DNA from: Anaerolineae bacterium
Lineage (GTDB): Bacteria; Chloroflexota; Anaerolineae; Aggregatilineales; Aggregatilineaceae
Direction of reading: 5' to 3'
Assembly: GCA_027494015.1 (NCBI GenBank)
Contig: JAOSJP010000008.1
Location: forward strand, 1-59,508
DNA length: 59,508 nt
Shown: one piece after another, positions 26,532 to 35,409 of the stretch
Numbering within the stretch: the stretch's first letter is position 1
How the letters are laid out: each line of letters begins with the position of its first letter
Notes under the pieces: generated by a model
The model's database searches: none
Told to the model about the DNA's origin: nothing
Seen by the model: only the letters and a program-made list of their open reading frames with translations
Made by a program: the position numbers and the translations under genes

Positions 26532-26663
26532 GGGTGCGAGTAAAGGTTGTCAGCGACTCACTTGACGTATTGACCTCACCCCCAGCCTCGCTGCGCTCGG
26601 CTTGCCCCCTCTCCAACGTGGAGGGTCAGACAAATAAGGTCGCATTGGCGGTTAATGATAGGT
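26532..26663. repeat. half of a family A element joined to a foreign arm
   Basis: It begins GGGTGCGAGTAAAGGTTGTCAGCG, matching the right-end inverted repeat of family A, and runs to the hairpin apex (CTCTCCAACGTGGAG). There it switches to GGGTCAGACAAATAAGG...GTTAATGATAG. The same switch occurs, inverted, at 36501-36545. The remainder of the gap to 26820 shows no gene. Confidence 0.7.
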
Positions 26664-26820
26664 TGCGGAAACGCTGACGTGCCGCGTGGGGTATTCGCGC
26701 CAATTCGTTGATCGGCCTCAATGCGCCTCTGCACGCCCTTTGCACACACCCGCCCTATGGAGGTGGCCCCGCGCTGCGTTTCGGTGTATGGTACTGGGTA
26801 GCTATCAGGAGAAGCGCAGC

Positions 26821-27324
26821 ATGATAACAGCAGTCCCCCGTTCCACCACCCGGCAGTGGCTCGCCGCGCTCCTGGCGCTCGTCGCAGCGCTGATCCTGGC
26901 CGCGTGCGATCGCGAGGAGGCGGATGTGCGCCTTTCGCTGGACGAGCGCGCATCGGCCTACGAAGAATCGCTGCGGGCCGAGCTGGATTGGCTGTGGCAG
27001 AACCGCATTGACGCGGCAAGCCTGGGGCGGCCCGGCGAAGGGCGCTGCGCCGTCCCGGACTTTGCCCGCGTCGCGCCGACGATGGACGACAACGCGCGCG
27101 CTGACGACGATCTCGGCGGCAAGATCGTGGATCAGCTCACCTACGCCAGCCAGTTGATCGCGGACAGCCGCGCGCGCTGGGAGCAGTTCTGCGCCGGGGG
27201 TTCCACCGCCTCAGATGCGGTCGCCTTCCTCGATTCGCGCCTGAATGCGGCGGCGCGCAGCCTGAATCTGGCCCGTGAATGGCTCGGCGCTCGCGCCGAG
27301 TCGCGGCGGCGGGCGGGCAAATGA
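26821..27324 (+). CDS. small lipoprotein of unknown function
   Basis: A 167-residue predicted lipoprotein: an N-terminal basic stretch, a hydrophobic core (WLAALLALVAALILAAC) with lipobox LAAC (Cys29), then a charged helical region with two further Cys (in GRCAVPD and EQFCAGG) that could form a disulfide. No domain is recognised. The ATG at 26821 has AGGAGA nine bases ahead. It converges on the M24 peptidase gene 13 bases downstream. Confidence 0.7.
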   Translation: MITAVPRSTTRQWLAALLALVAALILAACDREEADVRLSLDERASAYEESLRAELDWLWQNRIDAASLGRPGEGRCAVPDFARVAPTMDDNARADDDLGGKIVDQLTYASQLIADSRARWEQFCAGGSTASDAVAFLDSRLNAAARSLNLAREWLGARAESRRRAGK

Positions 27325-27337
27325 GGTCGCCGGGTCG

Positions 27338-28441
27338 CTACGCCCCGATGATGCGCAGGCCGCGCGAAAACGTAGTCAGGCTTTCCGCGCCATCTGCCGT
27401 GATCAGCACGTCGTCCTCGATGCGCACGCCCACCTCGCCCAGCAGGTAGACGCCCGGCTCGACCGTGAAGACCATGCCCGGCTCCAATACCTGCGCGTTG
27501 CCCTCGACAATGTTCGGCCCTTCGTGTGCCTCCATGCCCAGGCCATGCCCGGTGCGGTGCGTGAAGTAGGGGCCGAAGCCCGCCTCCTCGATCACCTGGC
27601 GCGTGGCGCGATCCACTTCCTGAGCGGGCACGCCCGGCTTCGCTGCGGCGCGCCCGGCCTCATTGGCCGCCCGCACCACCTCGTAGACCTCGGCCAGCCG
27701 GGGCGACGGCTCGCCCACGCTGAACGTGCGCGTGATGTCGGAGGCGTAGCCGCGCACCGTCGTGCCGAAGTCGAGCAGCAGCGGCTCGCCCAGCGCCAGG
27801 CGGCGCTCGCCCGGCTCGCCGTGCGGCAGGGCGCTGTTCGGCCCGGCCAGGGCAATCGGCTCGAAAGGATGCTTGCCGCCGCCGCGCTCAAGCTGAGCGA
27901 CGGTCAGCAGCCCGGCGACTTCGCGCTCGGTCATGCCGGGCCGGGCCAGGCCGAGGAGCTTTTCCAGCGCCGCCTCGCTAATGGCGATGGCGTCGCGCAG
28001 GGCGCGCACGGCCTCGGCGTCTTTGTGCAGGCGCAGCGCGGCCAGGGCCTGGCCCGCTGGCACCAGAGTCGCCCCCAGCAGATACTCGCCCAGCAGGTTC
28101 GCTTCCAGCACGCGCATCCGCAGCTCTTCCACGCCGACCCGCTTGTTGCGCAGCTTCAGCGCGCCCGCTGCCGCCGCGAACGCCGCGCCGAAGCCTTCAC
28201 TGTCCGACCACGGGAACAGCGTCATGGGGATGCCGCAGGCGGCCAGGCGCGCCTCTTCGAGCGCCGGCACGACGGCGACGGGGTCTCTGCCCGGCACGAA
28301 GAAGACCACCAGCGGGCGCTCCATCAGGTGGAAGTCAATGCCGGTCAGGTGATGCAGGTTCGCGCCGGGCACCAGGGCGATGGCGTCCAGTCCGGCAGCG
28401 ACGGCGATCTCGTGAATTTGGTGCAGCCTGGGGTGAGTCAT
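27338..28441 (-). CDS. M24 family metallopeptidase (Xaa-Pro aminopeptidase type)
   Basis: A 367-residue cytoplasmic peptidase with a creatinase-like N-terminal domain and a pita-bread C-terminal domain. All five dinuclear metal ligands are present: Asp in LLLDFGT, Asp in ASDITRTF, His in HRTGHGLGMEAHE, Glu in FTVEPG and Glu in VRIEDDV. The substrate-binding His in GKHPFEP/LPHGEP also fits. It probably trims X-Pro dipeptides or N-termini. It is monocistronic by spacing. Confidence 0.92.
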   Translation of the reverse strand: MTHPRLHQIHEIAVAAGLDAIALVPGANLHHLTGIDFHLMERPLVVFFVPGRDPVAVVPALEEARLAACGIPMTLFPWSDSEGFGAAFAAAAGALKLRNKRVGVEELRMRVLEANLLGEYLLGATLVPAGQALAALRLHKDAEAVRALRDAIAISEAALEKLLGLARPGMTEREVAGLLTVAQLERGGGKHPFEPIALAGPNSALPHGEPGERRLALGEPLLLDFGTTVRGYASDITRTFSVGEPSPRLAEVYEVVRAANEAGRAAAKPGVPAQEVDRATRQVIEEAGFGPYFTHRTGHGLGMEAHEGPNIVEGNAQVLEPGMVFTVEPGVYLLGEVGVRIEDDVLITADGAESLTTFSRGLRIIGA

Positions 28442-28563
28442 TGGGCTATATGCTCCCTGAGAGTGTGCTTGACGGTTGGCTGAGAGCGCGCAGCGCGTTC
28501 TCCGCTGGCGAACCGCCTGTAATCGGCATGAGCCTATAAGCAGATGCGCCGCCTGTCAAGCGG

Positions 28564-29409
28564 TCAGCCCGCGATCAGCGGCACGGCGATCACGGCGGCG
28601 ACAATCCCTGCGCCCTGCCAGCGGGCGATATGCTCGCCGAGCAACCCGCGCGCCAGCAGCACCGTGATGGCCGGGTAGAGCGACGACAGCACCGAAGCCA
28701 CGTCGAGCCGCCCCGCCTGCGCCGCCAGCAGGAAGAAGGTGTTGCCGCCCACGTCGAGAACCCCGGCCAGGGCCACGATGCCCAGCGCGCGGCGAGGCGG
28801 ACGCCACGCGCGCCCATTCGCCAGGGCGACGGCCAGCAGCGCGATCAGCGAGGCGCCCCGCGCCGCCACCAGCGGCCAGAAGACGGCGTCCTGGCTCACG
28901 CGGTCAATCAGCACGAAGAACGACCCGAAGCCCAGCCCGGCCAGCACTGCCAGGCCCAGCCCGCTGGGGCCGCCGCCGCTGTCCGCGCGCCGCGAGACCA
29001 GCCACACGCCGATCAGCGCCAGGGCGAACCCGGCCATCTGCGCGCCGCTGGGCAGCCCCTCGGCGACGGCTCCGAACAGCACCGGGATCGCGGTGCCGAT
29101 CACCGCCGCGACTGGCGCCACCACGCCCATCCGCCCCACCGCCAGCCCGCGGTAGTGCGCTGTCAGCCCGGCGCCGCCGACCACCCCCGCTGCCGCCCCC
29201 CAGACCAGGTCGGCGGGCGCGGGCGCGGACTCGCCCCAGGCCAGTGCCAGCGCGACCAGCAGGGTCAGACCGATGACATAAGAGCCGACCATCACGGCGA
29301 AGACCGGTATGCGCCTGGCCGCCACGCCGCCGGTGAAATCGCTGGTCCCCCACGACAGCGCCGCGACCAGCCCCAAGCCCGCCGCGCCCAGTCCCGCGCC
29401 GCCGCTCAT
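28564..29409 (-). CDS. EamA/DMT-superfamily transporter
   Basis: A 281-residue integral membrane protein with ten hydrophobic segments in two EamA repeats of five (about 8-135 and 150-280). The N-terminal WGTSDFTGG matches the EamA start (WGxxxxxxK/G). Relatives export amino acids or other metabolites; the substrate is unknown. Its ATG overlaps the TGA of the upstream gene (ATGA at 29406-29409), so it is translationally coupled to the glycosyltransferase-thioredoxin fusion. Confidence 0.85.
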   Translation of the reverse strand: MSGGAGLGAAGLGLVAALSWGTSDFTGGVAARRIPVFAVMVGSYVIGLTLLVALALAWGESAPAPADLVWGAAAGVVGGAGLTAHYRGLAVGRMGVVAPVAAVIGTAIPVLFGAVAEGLPSGAQMAGFALALIGVWLVSRRADSGGGPSGLGLAVLAGLGFGSFFVLIDRVSQDAVFWPLVAARGASLIALLAVALANGRAWRPPRRALGIVALAGVLDVGGNTFFLLAAQAGRLDVASVLSSLYPAITVLLARGLLGEHIARWQGAGIVAAVIAVPLIAG

Positions 29410-30740
29410 TGCCACCTCACTGCCAGTTGGTCGAGGGCAGCGCGCAGATCGTCTTCGGCCAGCTCGCCCAGATGCCGGAAGCGCACGATTCCCTCCCGAT
29501 CCACAAAGACCGTCGTCGGAAGCTGCGCGACCTCGAACAGGCGGAAGAGCAGTCCGTCCTCTTCGGACAGGGCGACGGGCAGCGTCAGCGTGTAGCGCGC
29601 CAGAAACTCGCGGATGGCCCGCTCGGTCTGGCCCAGGTGCGGGTCGGTGATGGTGATCACGCGCACGTCCGCGCGCTCGTCCTGAAGCTGCTGGAGCAGC
29701 GGCATCTCGCGCTGACACGGGGCGCACCACGTCGCCCAGAAGTTGAGCACCACAATCTGCCCGGCCAGGTCGCGGAGCCGGACGGAGCTGCCGTCCAGCG
29801 TCTCCAGCGTGATGTCCGGCAGCGGCGCGCCGATCACGTCTTCCAGCGGCGGGGGGGTCGGGAGCAGCGCGGTGGGCAGGGGCGTCGGCGGGATGAACGT
29901 CAGCGGCGCTGGAGTGGGATAGCGGGGGAGCGCCTCACCGTCGCCGTTCAGGGCATCCCCCTGCGCCAGCACCAGCGCCGCGCCGAGCACGCCGATCAGC
30001 GGGAGGATCAGCAGCGGCAGCCAGCGCGTGCGCCGCCCCTCACGCTGGCGCGCGCGGCGCATGGCCTGCCGCGTGGCCCACACGACGCGCATGAAGTGGA
30101 TCGTCTGCGGGATCGGCTTGATGTGGCTCTTCTCGCCCTCGTAGATGGTGCGGATGGGCACGCCCGCCAGCCGGTACCCGCGCTGCACGCAGGTGAGGAT
30201 CATCTCGACTTCGAACTCGAAGCCCCCTTCGCGGCTGTCCAGCGTGGCTTCCATCATGCGCCGGCTGAGCAGCCGGTAGCCGGACTGGTTGTCGCGCACC
30301 GGCTGGCCCAGCGCCCACGAGAACAGCGCCCGCCCGATGGTGTTGGACAGGTTGCGCGGGAAGGGCATCTGGCGGAAGGCGCGCTCGCCGATGACCAGGT
30401 CGGCGCCCTGGATCGTGAAAGCATCCAGGAAGGCGGGAATCTCGGCGGGGTCGTGCTGGCCGTCGGCGTCGAGCGTGATCACGGCATCGTAACCGGCGTC
30501 CAGCGCCCAGCGGAATCCCGCGCGCAGGGCCGCGCCCTTGCCCTGGTTAGGCGTCTGGTGCAGGACAGTTGCCCCTGCGCCCTCAGCCAGGCGAGCCGTG
30601 TCGTCGGCGGAACCATCGTCCACGACCAGGGCGGGCAGGCGCTCCCGCACAGCGCTGACGACGCTGCCGACGCGCCCGGCCTCGTTATAGGCCGGGATCA
30701 GCGCCAGGATGCGCGGTGAGGGAGCACAGCCCTGGCCCAT
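29406..30740 (-). CDS. fusion: family 2 glycosyltransferase - TM - TlpA-like thioredoxin
   Basis: A 444-residue single frame. Residues 10-230 are a dolichyl-phosphate-mannose-synthase-like GT2 (LIPAYNE, VVDDGSADDT, ITLDADGQHDP with the DxD at 91-93, NQSGYRLLSRR). Residues 240-260 are one transmembrane segment. Residues 265-305 are a Pro/Thr linker. Residues 305-444 are a TlpA/ResA-type thioredoxin with active site WCAPC (Cys339, Cys342) and cis-Pro408 in LPTT. This topology puts the sugar transferase in the cytosol and the redox domain outside. I know no such standard fusion. No frame break is visible. Confidence 0.88.
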   Translation of the reverse strand: MGQGCAPSPRILALIPAYNEAGRVGSVVSAVRERLPALVVDDGSADDTARLAEGAGATVLHQTPNQGKGAALRAGFRWALDAGYDAVITLDADGQHDPAEIPAFLDAFTIQGADLVIGERAFRQMPFPRNLSNTIGRALFSWALGQPVRDNQSGYRLLSRRMMEATLDSREGGFEFEVEMILTCVQRGYRLAGVPIRTIYEGEKSHIKPIPQTIHFMRVVWATRQAMRRARQREGRRTRWLPLLILPLIGVLGAALVLAQGDALNGDGEALPRYPTPAPLTFIPPTPLPTALLPTPPPLEDVIGAPLPDITLETLDGSSVRLRDLAGQIVVLNFWATWCAPCQREMPLLQQLQDERADVRVITITDPHLGQTERAIREFLARYTLTLPVALSEEDGLLFRLFEVAQLPTTVFVDREGIVRFRHLGELAEDDLRAALDQLAVRWQ

Positions 30741-30754
30741 CGCGATCTGGCGGC

Positions 30755-31108
30755 TCAGCGTGGCCGCATCCCGACCGTGCGCTCGACGGGCAGCACAAAG
30801 GCCACGCCAGCGCCCCGCCAGTCGGGGTCATCCGCGCCGAGCACGTCGCCCGCCGCGTCAATCAGCGGGTCAACCAGATCGTCGTCCACCACGGAGAAGA
30901 TGATCTGGTTGGTTTCTTCAATCTGGCGCATGAGGCTGGTCAGCGACACGATCAGATTGATCTCCAGCGTCTTGCTGCGCTCGCGCAGCCGATGCAGCCC
31001 GTGACTCTCGATCAAGGTGACTCCGGGCGCGCCCAGTTCCTCCCAGGCTTCGGCCACTTGCAAACCGCGTTCGATCTGGGTGGTGATCACCATCACCATC
31101 TTAGCCAT
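30755..31108 (-). CDS. P-II-like signalling protein
   Basis: A 117-residue protein with the P-II ferredoxin-like fold pattern: KMVMVITTQIERGLQVAEAWEELGAPGVTLIES at the start and FSVVDDDLVDPLIDAAGDVLG...GVAFVLPVERTVG at the end. The canonical uridylylated T-loop Tyr motif is absent, so it is not GlnB/GlnK. It lies nine bases after the CPA2 antiporter gene, and transport-associated P-II-like proteins often sense nucleotides and control the adjacent transporter. That role is inferred from position. Confidence 0.75.
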   Translation of the reverse strand: MAKMVMVITTQIERGLQVAEAWEELGAPGVTLIESHGLHRLRERSKTLEINLIVSLTSLMRQIEETNQIIFSVVDDDLVDPLIDAAGDVLGADDPDWRGAGVAFVLPVERTVGMRPR

Positions 31109-31117
31109 ACTTCGCTC

Positions 31118-32368
31118 CTACCCTTTCGCCTTCTGGCGCTGGGGGGTTTTCAGCGCTTCAGGCTCGTGGCCCTTGAAGACCCAGCGCACCAATGGCGGCG
31201 TCATGACGGTGGTCAGCAGGATGACCAGAAAAGTCGTCTCGAATAAGTCTTCTGACAGCAGCCCCGCGCTCAGACCCAGGCTGGCGATGATCAGCCCTAC
31301 TTCGCCGCGCGAGATCATGCACACGCCCAACCGGAACGACTCGCCGCGCGTAAAACCGCCCAACAGCGCGCCAGAGCCGCTGCCCACGATCTTGGAGACG
31401 ACGGCGATGACCACCAGCAGCATCGCCAGCGGCACCAGGTCCCTGCTGACCTGAGTCAGGTCAACATGCAGGCCGACGTTGACGAAGAAGATCGGCACCA
31501 GGAAGGCATAGGAGATGTGGTTCACTGTTTCGCTGATGAGCGCGTGCGGGCGCTCGCTGGTCTGGCTCAGCCCGACCCCGGCGATGAACGCCCCGGTGAT
31601 GGCTGCCATGCCGCCCAGGACATCTGCAGACCAGCCGAAGATGAGCGCGGCGATCAGCGCGAACGATGCTGTGCTGGCCGTCAGGCGGCGCGAGCGGAAG
31701 ATACGGTTGAACAGCGGAGGCAGCACGTACCAGGCGATGGCCAGGGCGCCCCCCAGGTAGAGCATCATGCGCACGAAGATCCAGACCAGATCGCCCGCCG
31801 AGGCGCCTGCATCCGTTCCCAGAGTGGCGATCACCACCGAGAGCAACAGGATGGCCAGAATGTCGTCCACCACGGCGGCGGCCAGCAGGCCAATGCCCTC
31901 TTTGGTGCGCAGCAGACCTAGCTCCAACAACGTCTGGGCGGAGATGCTCACCGAGGTAGCCGCCAACACCACACCGGCGAAAATGGCTTCCTCCCTGGAG
32001 AAGTCGAACAGCAGCACCGCCGGCACACTCAGCAGCACCGGCAGCACCGCGCCCAGCGTGCCGCCCCATATGGCAACCCGGCCCACTTGCAGCAGCTCGC
32101 GCAGGTGCACCTCCAGGCCGACGGTGAACATCAGGAAGAGCACGCCCAGCTCGGCTAGCTGCTCGATGGTCACGGCCAGCAGTTCCGGATCGCTGAGGAA
32201 GTCCCAATGCAGCATATTGAGCAGGGTGGGGCCGAGCACAATACCGATCAGCAGCTCGCCGAAAACGCGCGGCTGGCCTATCGCTCGCGCAGCCGCGCCG
32301 GCGACCTGCGCGCCGGCAATGATCAGCCCGATCACGAGAAACAATTGCGGAATATGAGAACTATCCAT
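31118..32368 (-). CDS. CPA2 family cation:proton antiporter
   Basis: A 416-residue membrane protein with about twelve hydrophobic segments and no C-terminal RCK domain. Landmarks are QPRVFGELLIGIVLGPTLL (about 32-50), FTVGLEVHLREL, ATSVSISAQTLLELG and the paired acidic site AAVVDDILAI (about 164-173) that carries the ions. It is Na+ or K+/H+ exchange of the KefB/NapA kind. Regulation may come from the P-II-like protein encoded just downstream on the same transcript. Confidence 0.9.
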   Translation of the reverse strand: MDSSHIPQLFLVIGLIIAGAQVAGAAARAIGQPRVFGELLIGIVLGPTLLNMLHWDFLSDPELLAVTIEQLAELGVLFLMFTVGLEVHLRELLQVGRVAIWGGTLGAVLPVLLSVPAVLLFDFSREEAIFAGVVLAATSVSISAQTLLELGLLRTKEGIGLLAAAVVDDILAILLLSVVIATLGTDAGASAGDLVWIFVRMMLYLGGALAIAWYVLPPLFNRIFRSRRLTASTASFALIAALIFGWSADVLGGMAAITGAFIAGVGLSQTSERPHALISETVNHISYAFLVPIFFVNVGLHVDLTQVSRDLVPLAMLLVVIAVVSKIVGSGSGALLGGFTRGESFRLGVCMISRGEVGLIIASLGLSAGLLSEDLFETTFLVILLTTVMTPPLVRWVFKGHEPEALKTPQRQKAKG

Positions 32369-32644
32369 CAGCGATCCTTTCTGGGGCGTGCTGCAATACG
32401 CCCCTACGAAGCCAGCGCGTGCTTAGTTCGCCAACCGTATCGCTGGCCGGGAAGGACATCGTTGCCACCTCTAGAGGCTGTTATGAACAACAGACGGGAT
32501 AGGGGTTGCCCAACTGCCCCCCCCGCTTAACAGCGGGGAAGGGAAAAAACGCATGGTTCTTTCGTAGGGGCGCTGCTTGCTGCGCCCTGAGTGGGCCTCA
32601 GCCCCGGCCCTACAAAACCGGTGGCGAACTTCTGCCAACGTGTA

Positions 32645-33163
32645 CTAGGGCGAGAGAGGCTGGGTATCGTCGCTGTCCGGCTCGCTGCTGCCGGACAGTG
32701 TGAATTCCTGCTGGTAGCCGAAGCGCCGCTCGTTGTCAATCCAGCGCAGCCAGCGCGGGCGCAGCACGTAGAACTCGCTGGTGGCGATCAGCTCGCCGAA
32801 CCGCTCGTTCACGAACGAAAACTTGGCGCTGTACACGGCCAGCGCGCGCTGGCGCTCCTCGTCGTCGGTCACGGGCATGGCCGTGCCCTCGATCTGCACG
32901 CCCTTGATGCCCGTCCAGTTCCAGGTATGGACATAGATGGCCGCCGCGACTTCGCTCCAGTCTTCGAGGTTGCGGCTGTGCCGGCTGTCCGGGTCGGACA
33001 CCCAGTACAGATTGAGAGCATCGTCGCTGGCGAAGAAGAGCGGGGCCACCTGCGGGCGACCGTCACGCAGCCCGGCAGTGGCCAGCGCCAGCGTGGACTG
33101 CCTGCTCAGGAAGTCCCGCAGGAAAGGGCGCATTTCGTCGGGCAGCGGAAACAGCTTGCCCAT
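32645..33163 (-). CDS. pyridoxamine 5'-phosphate oxidase-like flavin/F420-binding protein
   Basis: A 172-residue split-barrel protein: FLSRQSTLALATAGLRDGRPQVAPLFFASDD, YWVSDPDSRHSRNLEDWSEVAAAIYV and GIKGVQIEGTAMPV. The pattern is that of general PNPOx-like proteins binding FMN, FAD, F420 or heme, not of true PdxH. The ATG at 33163 overlaps the ubiX stop (TGATG), so the two are translationally coupled; a GTG three bases upstream is an alternative start. The substrate is unknown. Confidence 0.75.
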   Translation of the reverse strand: MGKLFPLPDEMRPFLRDFLSRQSTLALATAGLRDGRPQVAPLFFASDDALNLYWVSDPDSRHSRNLEDWSEVAAAIYVHTWNWTGIKGVQIEGTAMPVTDDEERQRALAVYSAKFSFVNERFGELIATSEFYVLRPRWLRWIDNERRFGYQQEFTLSGSSEPDSDDTQPLSP

Positions 33164-33747
33164 CACGACCTGCCTTTCAGGCCCAGCCAGGTGAAGTAGA
33201 GAGCGTTCTCAATGCCCAACCGGAGCAGAATACGCCCCACCGTGCCGTTGATGATGTCGTCCACCGTCTGGGGCCGGCTGTAGAAGGCGGGGACCGGCGG
33301 CAGGATCGTCGCGCCGATCTCGGCGGCCTGCGCCATCAGCCGCAGATGGCCCAGGTGCAGCGGCGTCTCGCGCACGACCAGCACCAGAGGACGCCCCTCT
33401 TTAAGCTGCACGTCGGCGGCGCGCGCCAGCAGATCGCCCGCGCTGCTCAGCGCGATATTGGACAGGCTCTTGATGCTGCACGGGACGACGACCATGCCCA
33501 TCGTCAGGAACGAGCCGCTGGCGATGCTGGCCCCGATGTTGTGCGGCTTGTGCACCACATCGGCCAGCGCCTCGACCTCGCTGATCGGCCAGTCGGTCTC
33601 CTGGGCGATGGTGATGCGCGCCGCCTCGGTCAGCACCAGGTGCGTCTCGATGGCGTCATCCTGGCGCAGCACTTCCAGCAGGCGAATGCCCAGGATGACG
33701 CCGCTGGCCCCGGAAATGCCCACAATCAGGCGGCGCGGCGTGCTCAT
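33163..33747 (-). CDS. ubiX: UbiX-family flavin prenyltransferase
   Basis: Makes the prenylated FMN cofactor used by UbiD-type decarboxylases. The 194-residue protein has the flavoprotein start VGISGASGVILG (about 9-20), GSFLTMGMVVVPCS (about 78-91), KSLSNIA and RETPLHLGHLRLM (about 126-138), and RLGIE near the end. No ubiD partner lies in the window, so the decarboxylase must be elsewhere. It leads a small transcript with the PNPOx-like gene. Confidence 0.9.
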   Translation of the reverse strand: MSTPRRLIVGISGASGVILGIRLLEVLRQDDAIETHLVLTEAARITIAQETDWPISEVEALADVVHKPHNIGASIASGSFLTMGMVVVPCSIKSLSNIALSSAGDLLARAADVQLKEGRPLVLVVRETPLHLGHLRLMAQAAEIGATILPPVPAFYSRPQTVDDIINGTVGRILLRLGIENALYFTWLGLKGRS

Positions 33748-33763
33748 AACGGGTCGGTCGTTC

Positions 33764-33976
33764 CTAGTGATCCACGCCGACCATGACGTTCGACGCCTTG
33801 ATCACGGCATACGCTTCCTTGCCGATGGCCAGCCCCAGACTTTCGACCGAAGCCAGGGTGATGATCGCGGCGATCTCGGTGCCGCCGGGCAGCGCGATGA
33901 TCACTTCGCAGTTGACCGCGCCGGGCGTGATCTGCTTGATGGTGCCCTTCAGGACGTTGCGCGCGCTCAGTTTCAT
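33764..33976 (-). CDS. Mop-type molybdate-binding (TOBE) protein
   Basis: A 70-residue molbindin: MKLSARNVLKGTIKQITPGAVNCEVIIALPGG...IITLASVESLGLAIGKEAYAVIKASNVMVGVD, one complete Mop domain. Such proteins oligomerise and store molybdate or tungstate in the cytoplasm. The ATG at 33976 has GAGGAG nine bases upstream. No molybdenum transporter or cofactor gene is adjacent. It lies 16 bases upstream of ubiX on the same strand and may share its transcript. The 183-base gap on its 5' side holds no gene. Confidence 0.92.
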   Translation of the reverse strand: MKLSARNVLKGTIKQITPGAVNCEVIIALPGGTEIAAIITLASVESLGLAIGKEAYAVIKASNVMVGVDH

Positions 33977-34159
33977 GACGTATCTCCTCAGACTGATCCT
34001 GTCATCAACGATAATCCACCGCCGCTGTCGCGGCGCGCTGCGCACGGGCCGTTTGCCCGGCCACCATACAGTTATACCAGAAATGCGCGGCGGGCGGAAA
34101 AGAAAAGTGGGCCAAAGCTGCCGGCGAAGAGCGCGTTGCCCTGCCGCCCGCCTCGCCGC

Positions 34160-35140
34160 TCAATACGCATAGCGCTCCGGGTCGAACAGGTGCAGGTGCT
34201 CGCGCACCCAGGCGATGGTCTGGCGCAGCCCTTCTTCGAGCGTCACCTGTGGCTGCCAGCCGATCAGGTCGCGGGCCAGGCTGTTGTCGGCGCGCAGCCG
34301 CAGCACCTCGCTCGTCTCCGGGCGGACGCGCGCCGCATCGCTGACCAGCGGCACGTCGCGCCCCGCCAGCCTGATCGCCAGCCGGGCCAGGTCGCCGACG
34401 GTGATCGAGCGGCCCGTCCCCAGGTTGACCGGGCGGCCAATCGCCGCCTCCGCCTCCATCGCCAGCAGGAAGCCGCGCACCGTGTCGCTGACGAACGTCA
34501 GGTCGCGCGTGGGGTGCAGCGCGCCCAACCGCACCTCGTCACGCGCCAGCGCCTGGCTGATGATCGCCGGGATGACCGCGCGCGCGCTCTGGCGCGGGCC
34601 GAACGTGTTGAACGGGCGCACGATGCGCACCGGCAGGCCGTAGGCGGCGTGGAAGCTGATCGCCAGGGCGTCAGCGGCCACTTTCGACGCGGCGTAGGGT
34701 GACTGCGGGTGCAGCGGGTGCGCCTCGCCAATCGGCTCGACCTGCGCCGTCCCATAGACCTCGCTGGTCGAGGCGATGGCCACTCCCGCCACGCCCTGGT
34801 TGCGGGCGGCGCTGAGCACGTTGAGCGTGCCCCCCACGTTGACCGCCACCACTTCGCGCGGGTGCTGGTACGAGTAGGGAATGGTGATCACCGCCCCCAG
34901 GTGATAGACCTGCTCCACGCCGCGCATCGCCTCGGCGACGGCGTCGGGGTCGCGCAGATCGCCGAAGACCAGCTCGACTTCGGCGCGGATGTCCTGCGGC
35001 AGCAGCTCCAGGTTGCCGGCGCGGTGCGCCGAGTTGTAGCGCACGAAGGCGCGGACGCGCGTCCCCTGGCGGACGAGCGCTTCCACCAGGTGGCTGGCGA
35101 TGAATCCGGCGGCGCCGGTGACGAGGGCGTGAGTGCTCAT
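34160..35140 (-). CDS. NAD-dependent epimerase/dehydratase (LegB-like SDR)
   Basis: A 326-residue extended short-chain dehydrogenase: a Rossmann motif VTGAAGFIASHL (the third Gly is Ala), catalytic SxxYxxxK with YAASK (about 149-153), and GPRQSARAVIP and TRDLTFVSDTVRGF. The last segments closely fit LegB-type 4,6-dehydratases of nucleotide sugars, used in legionaminic acid or related glycan synthesis. It is separated by 270 bases of repeats from a glycosyltransferase on the same strand, consistent with a surface-glycan role. Exact substrate unknown. Confidence 0.85.
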   Translation of the reverse strand: MSTHALVTGAAGFIASHLVEALVRQGTRVRAFVRYNSAHRAGNLELLPQDIRAEVELVFGDLRDPDAVAEAMRGVEQVYHLGAVITIPYSYQHPREVVAVNVGGTLNVLSAARNQGVAGVAIASTSEVYGTAQVEPIGEAHPLHPQSPYAASKVAADALAISFHAAYGLPVRIVRPFNTFGPRQSARAVIPAIISQALARDEVRLGALHPTRDLTFVSDTVRGFLLAMEAEAAIGRPVNLGTGRSITVGDLARLAIRLAGRDVPLVSDAARVRPETSEVLRLRADNSLARDLIGWQPQVTLEEGLRQTIAWVREHLHLFDPERYAY

Positions 35141-35162
35141 GGGCGAGGGGTCCTGTGGGATG

Positions 35163-35405
35163 AGATGGTTGTTGGTTGTTAGTTTTCAGTGACCGGTTCT
35201 CAGAAGTCGTGCGCCTGGCTCTGCCCCATCCCGGCCTTCCCCGCGAGGAGGGAAGGGAGAAGAGCGCACCCACTAAGCCCTCCCTCCTTGTGGGGGAGGG
35301 GTTTGGGGTGGGGGACTCTCGAATGGTCTCTCAGTGATCAGGTGCTGCCTGCTGTCCGCTGCTTGCTGACAACTGATCACTGAACACTGACAACTGGCAA
35401 CCGAC
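35163..35405. repeat. short tandem tracts flanking a family B element
   Basis: Units GGTTGTTGG/TTAGTTTTCAGTGA lie at 35167-35193 and CTGACAACTGATCACTGA at about 35365-35400. Between them (35196-35333) is an inverted, degraded copy of the element at 4181-4337, sharing GAAGTCGTGCGCCTG at one end and GAATGGTCTCT at the other. There is no gene. Confidence 0.7.
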
Positions 35406-35409
35406 ATGG

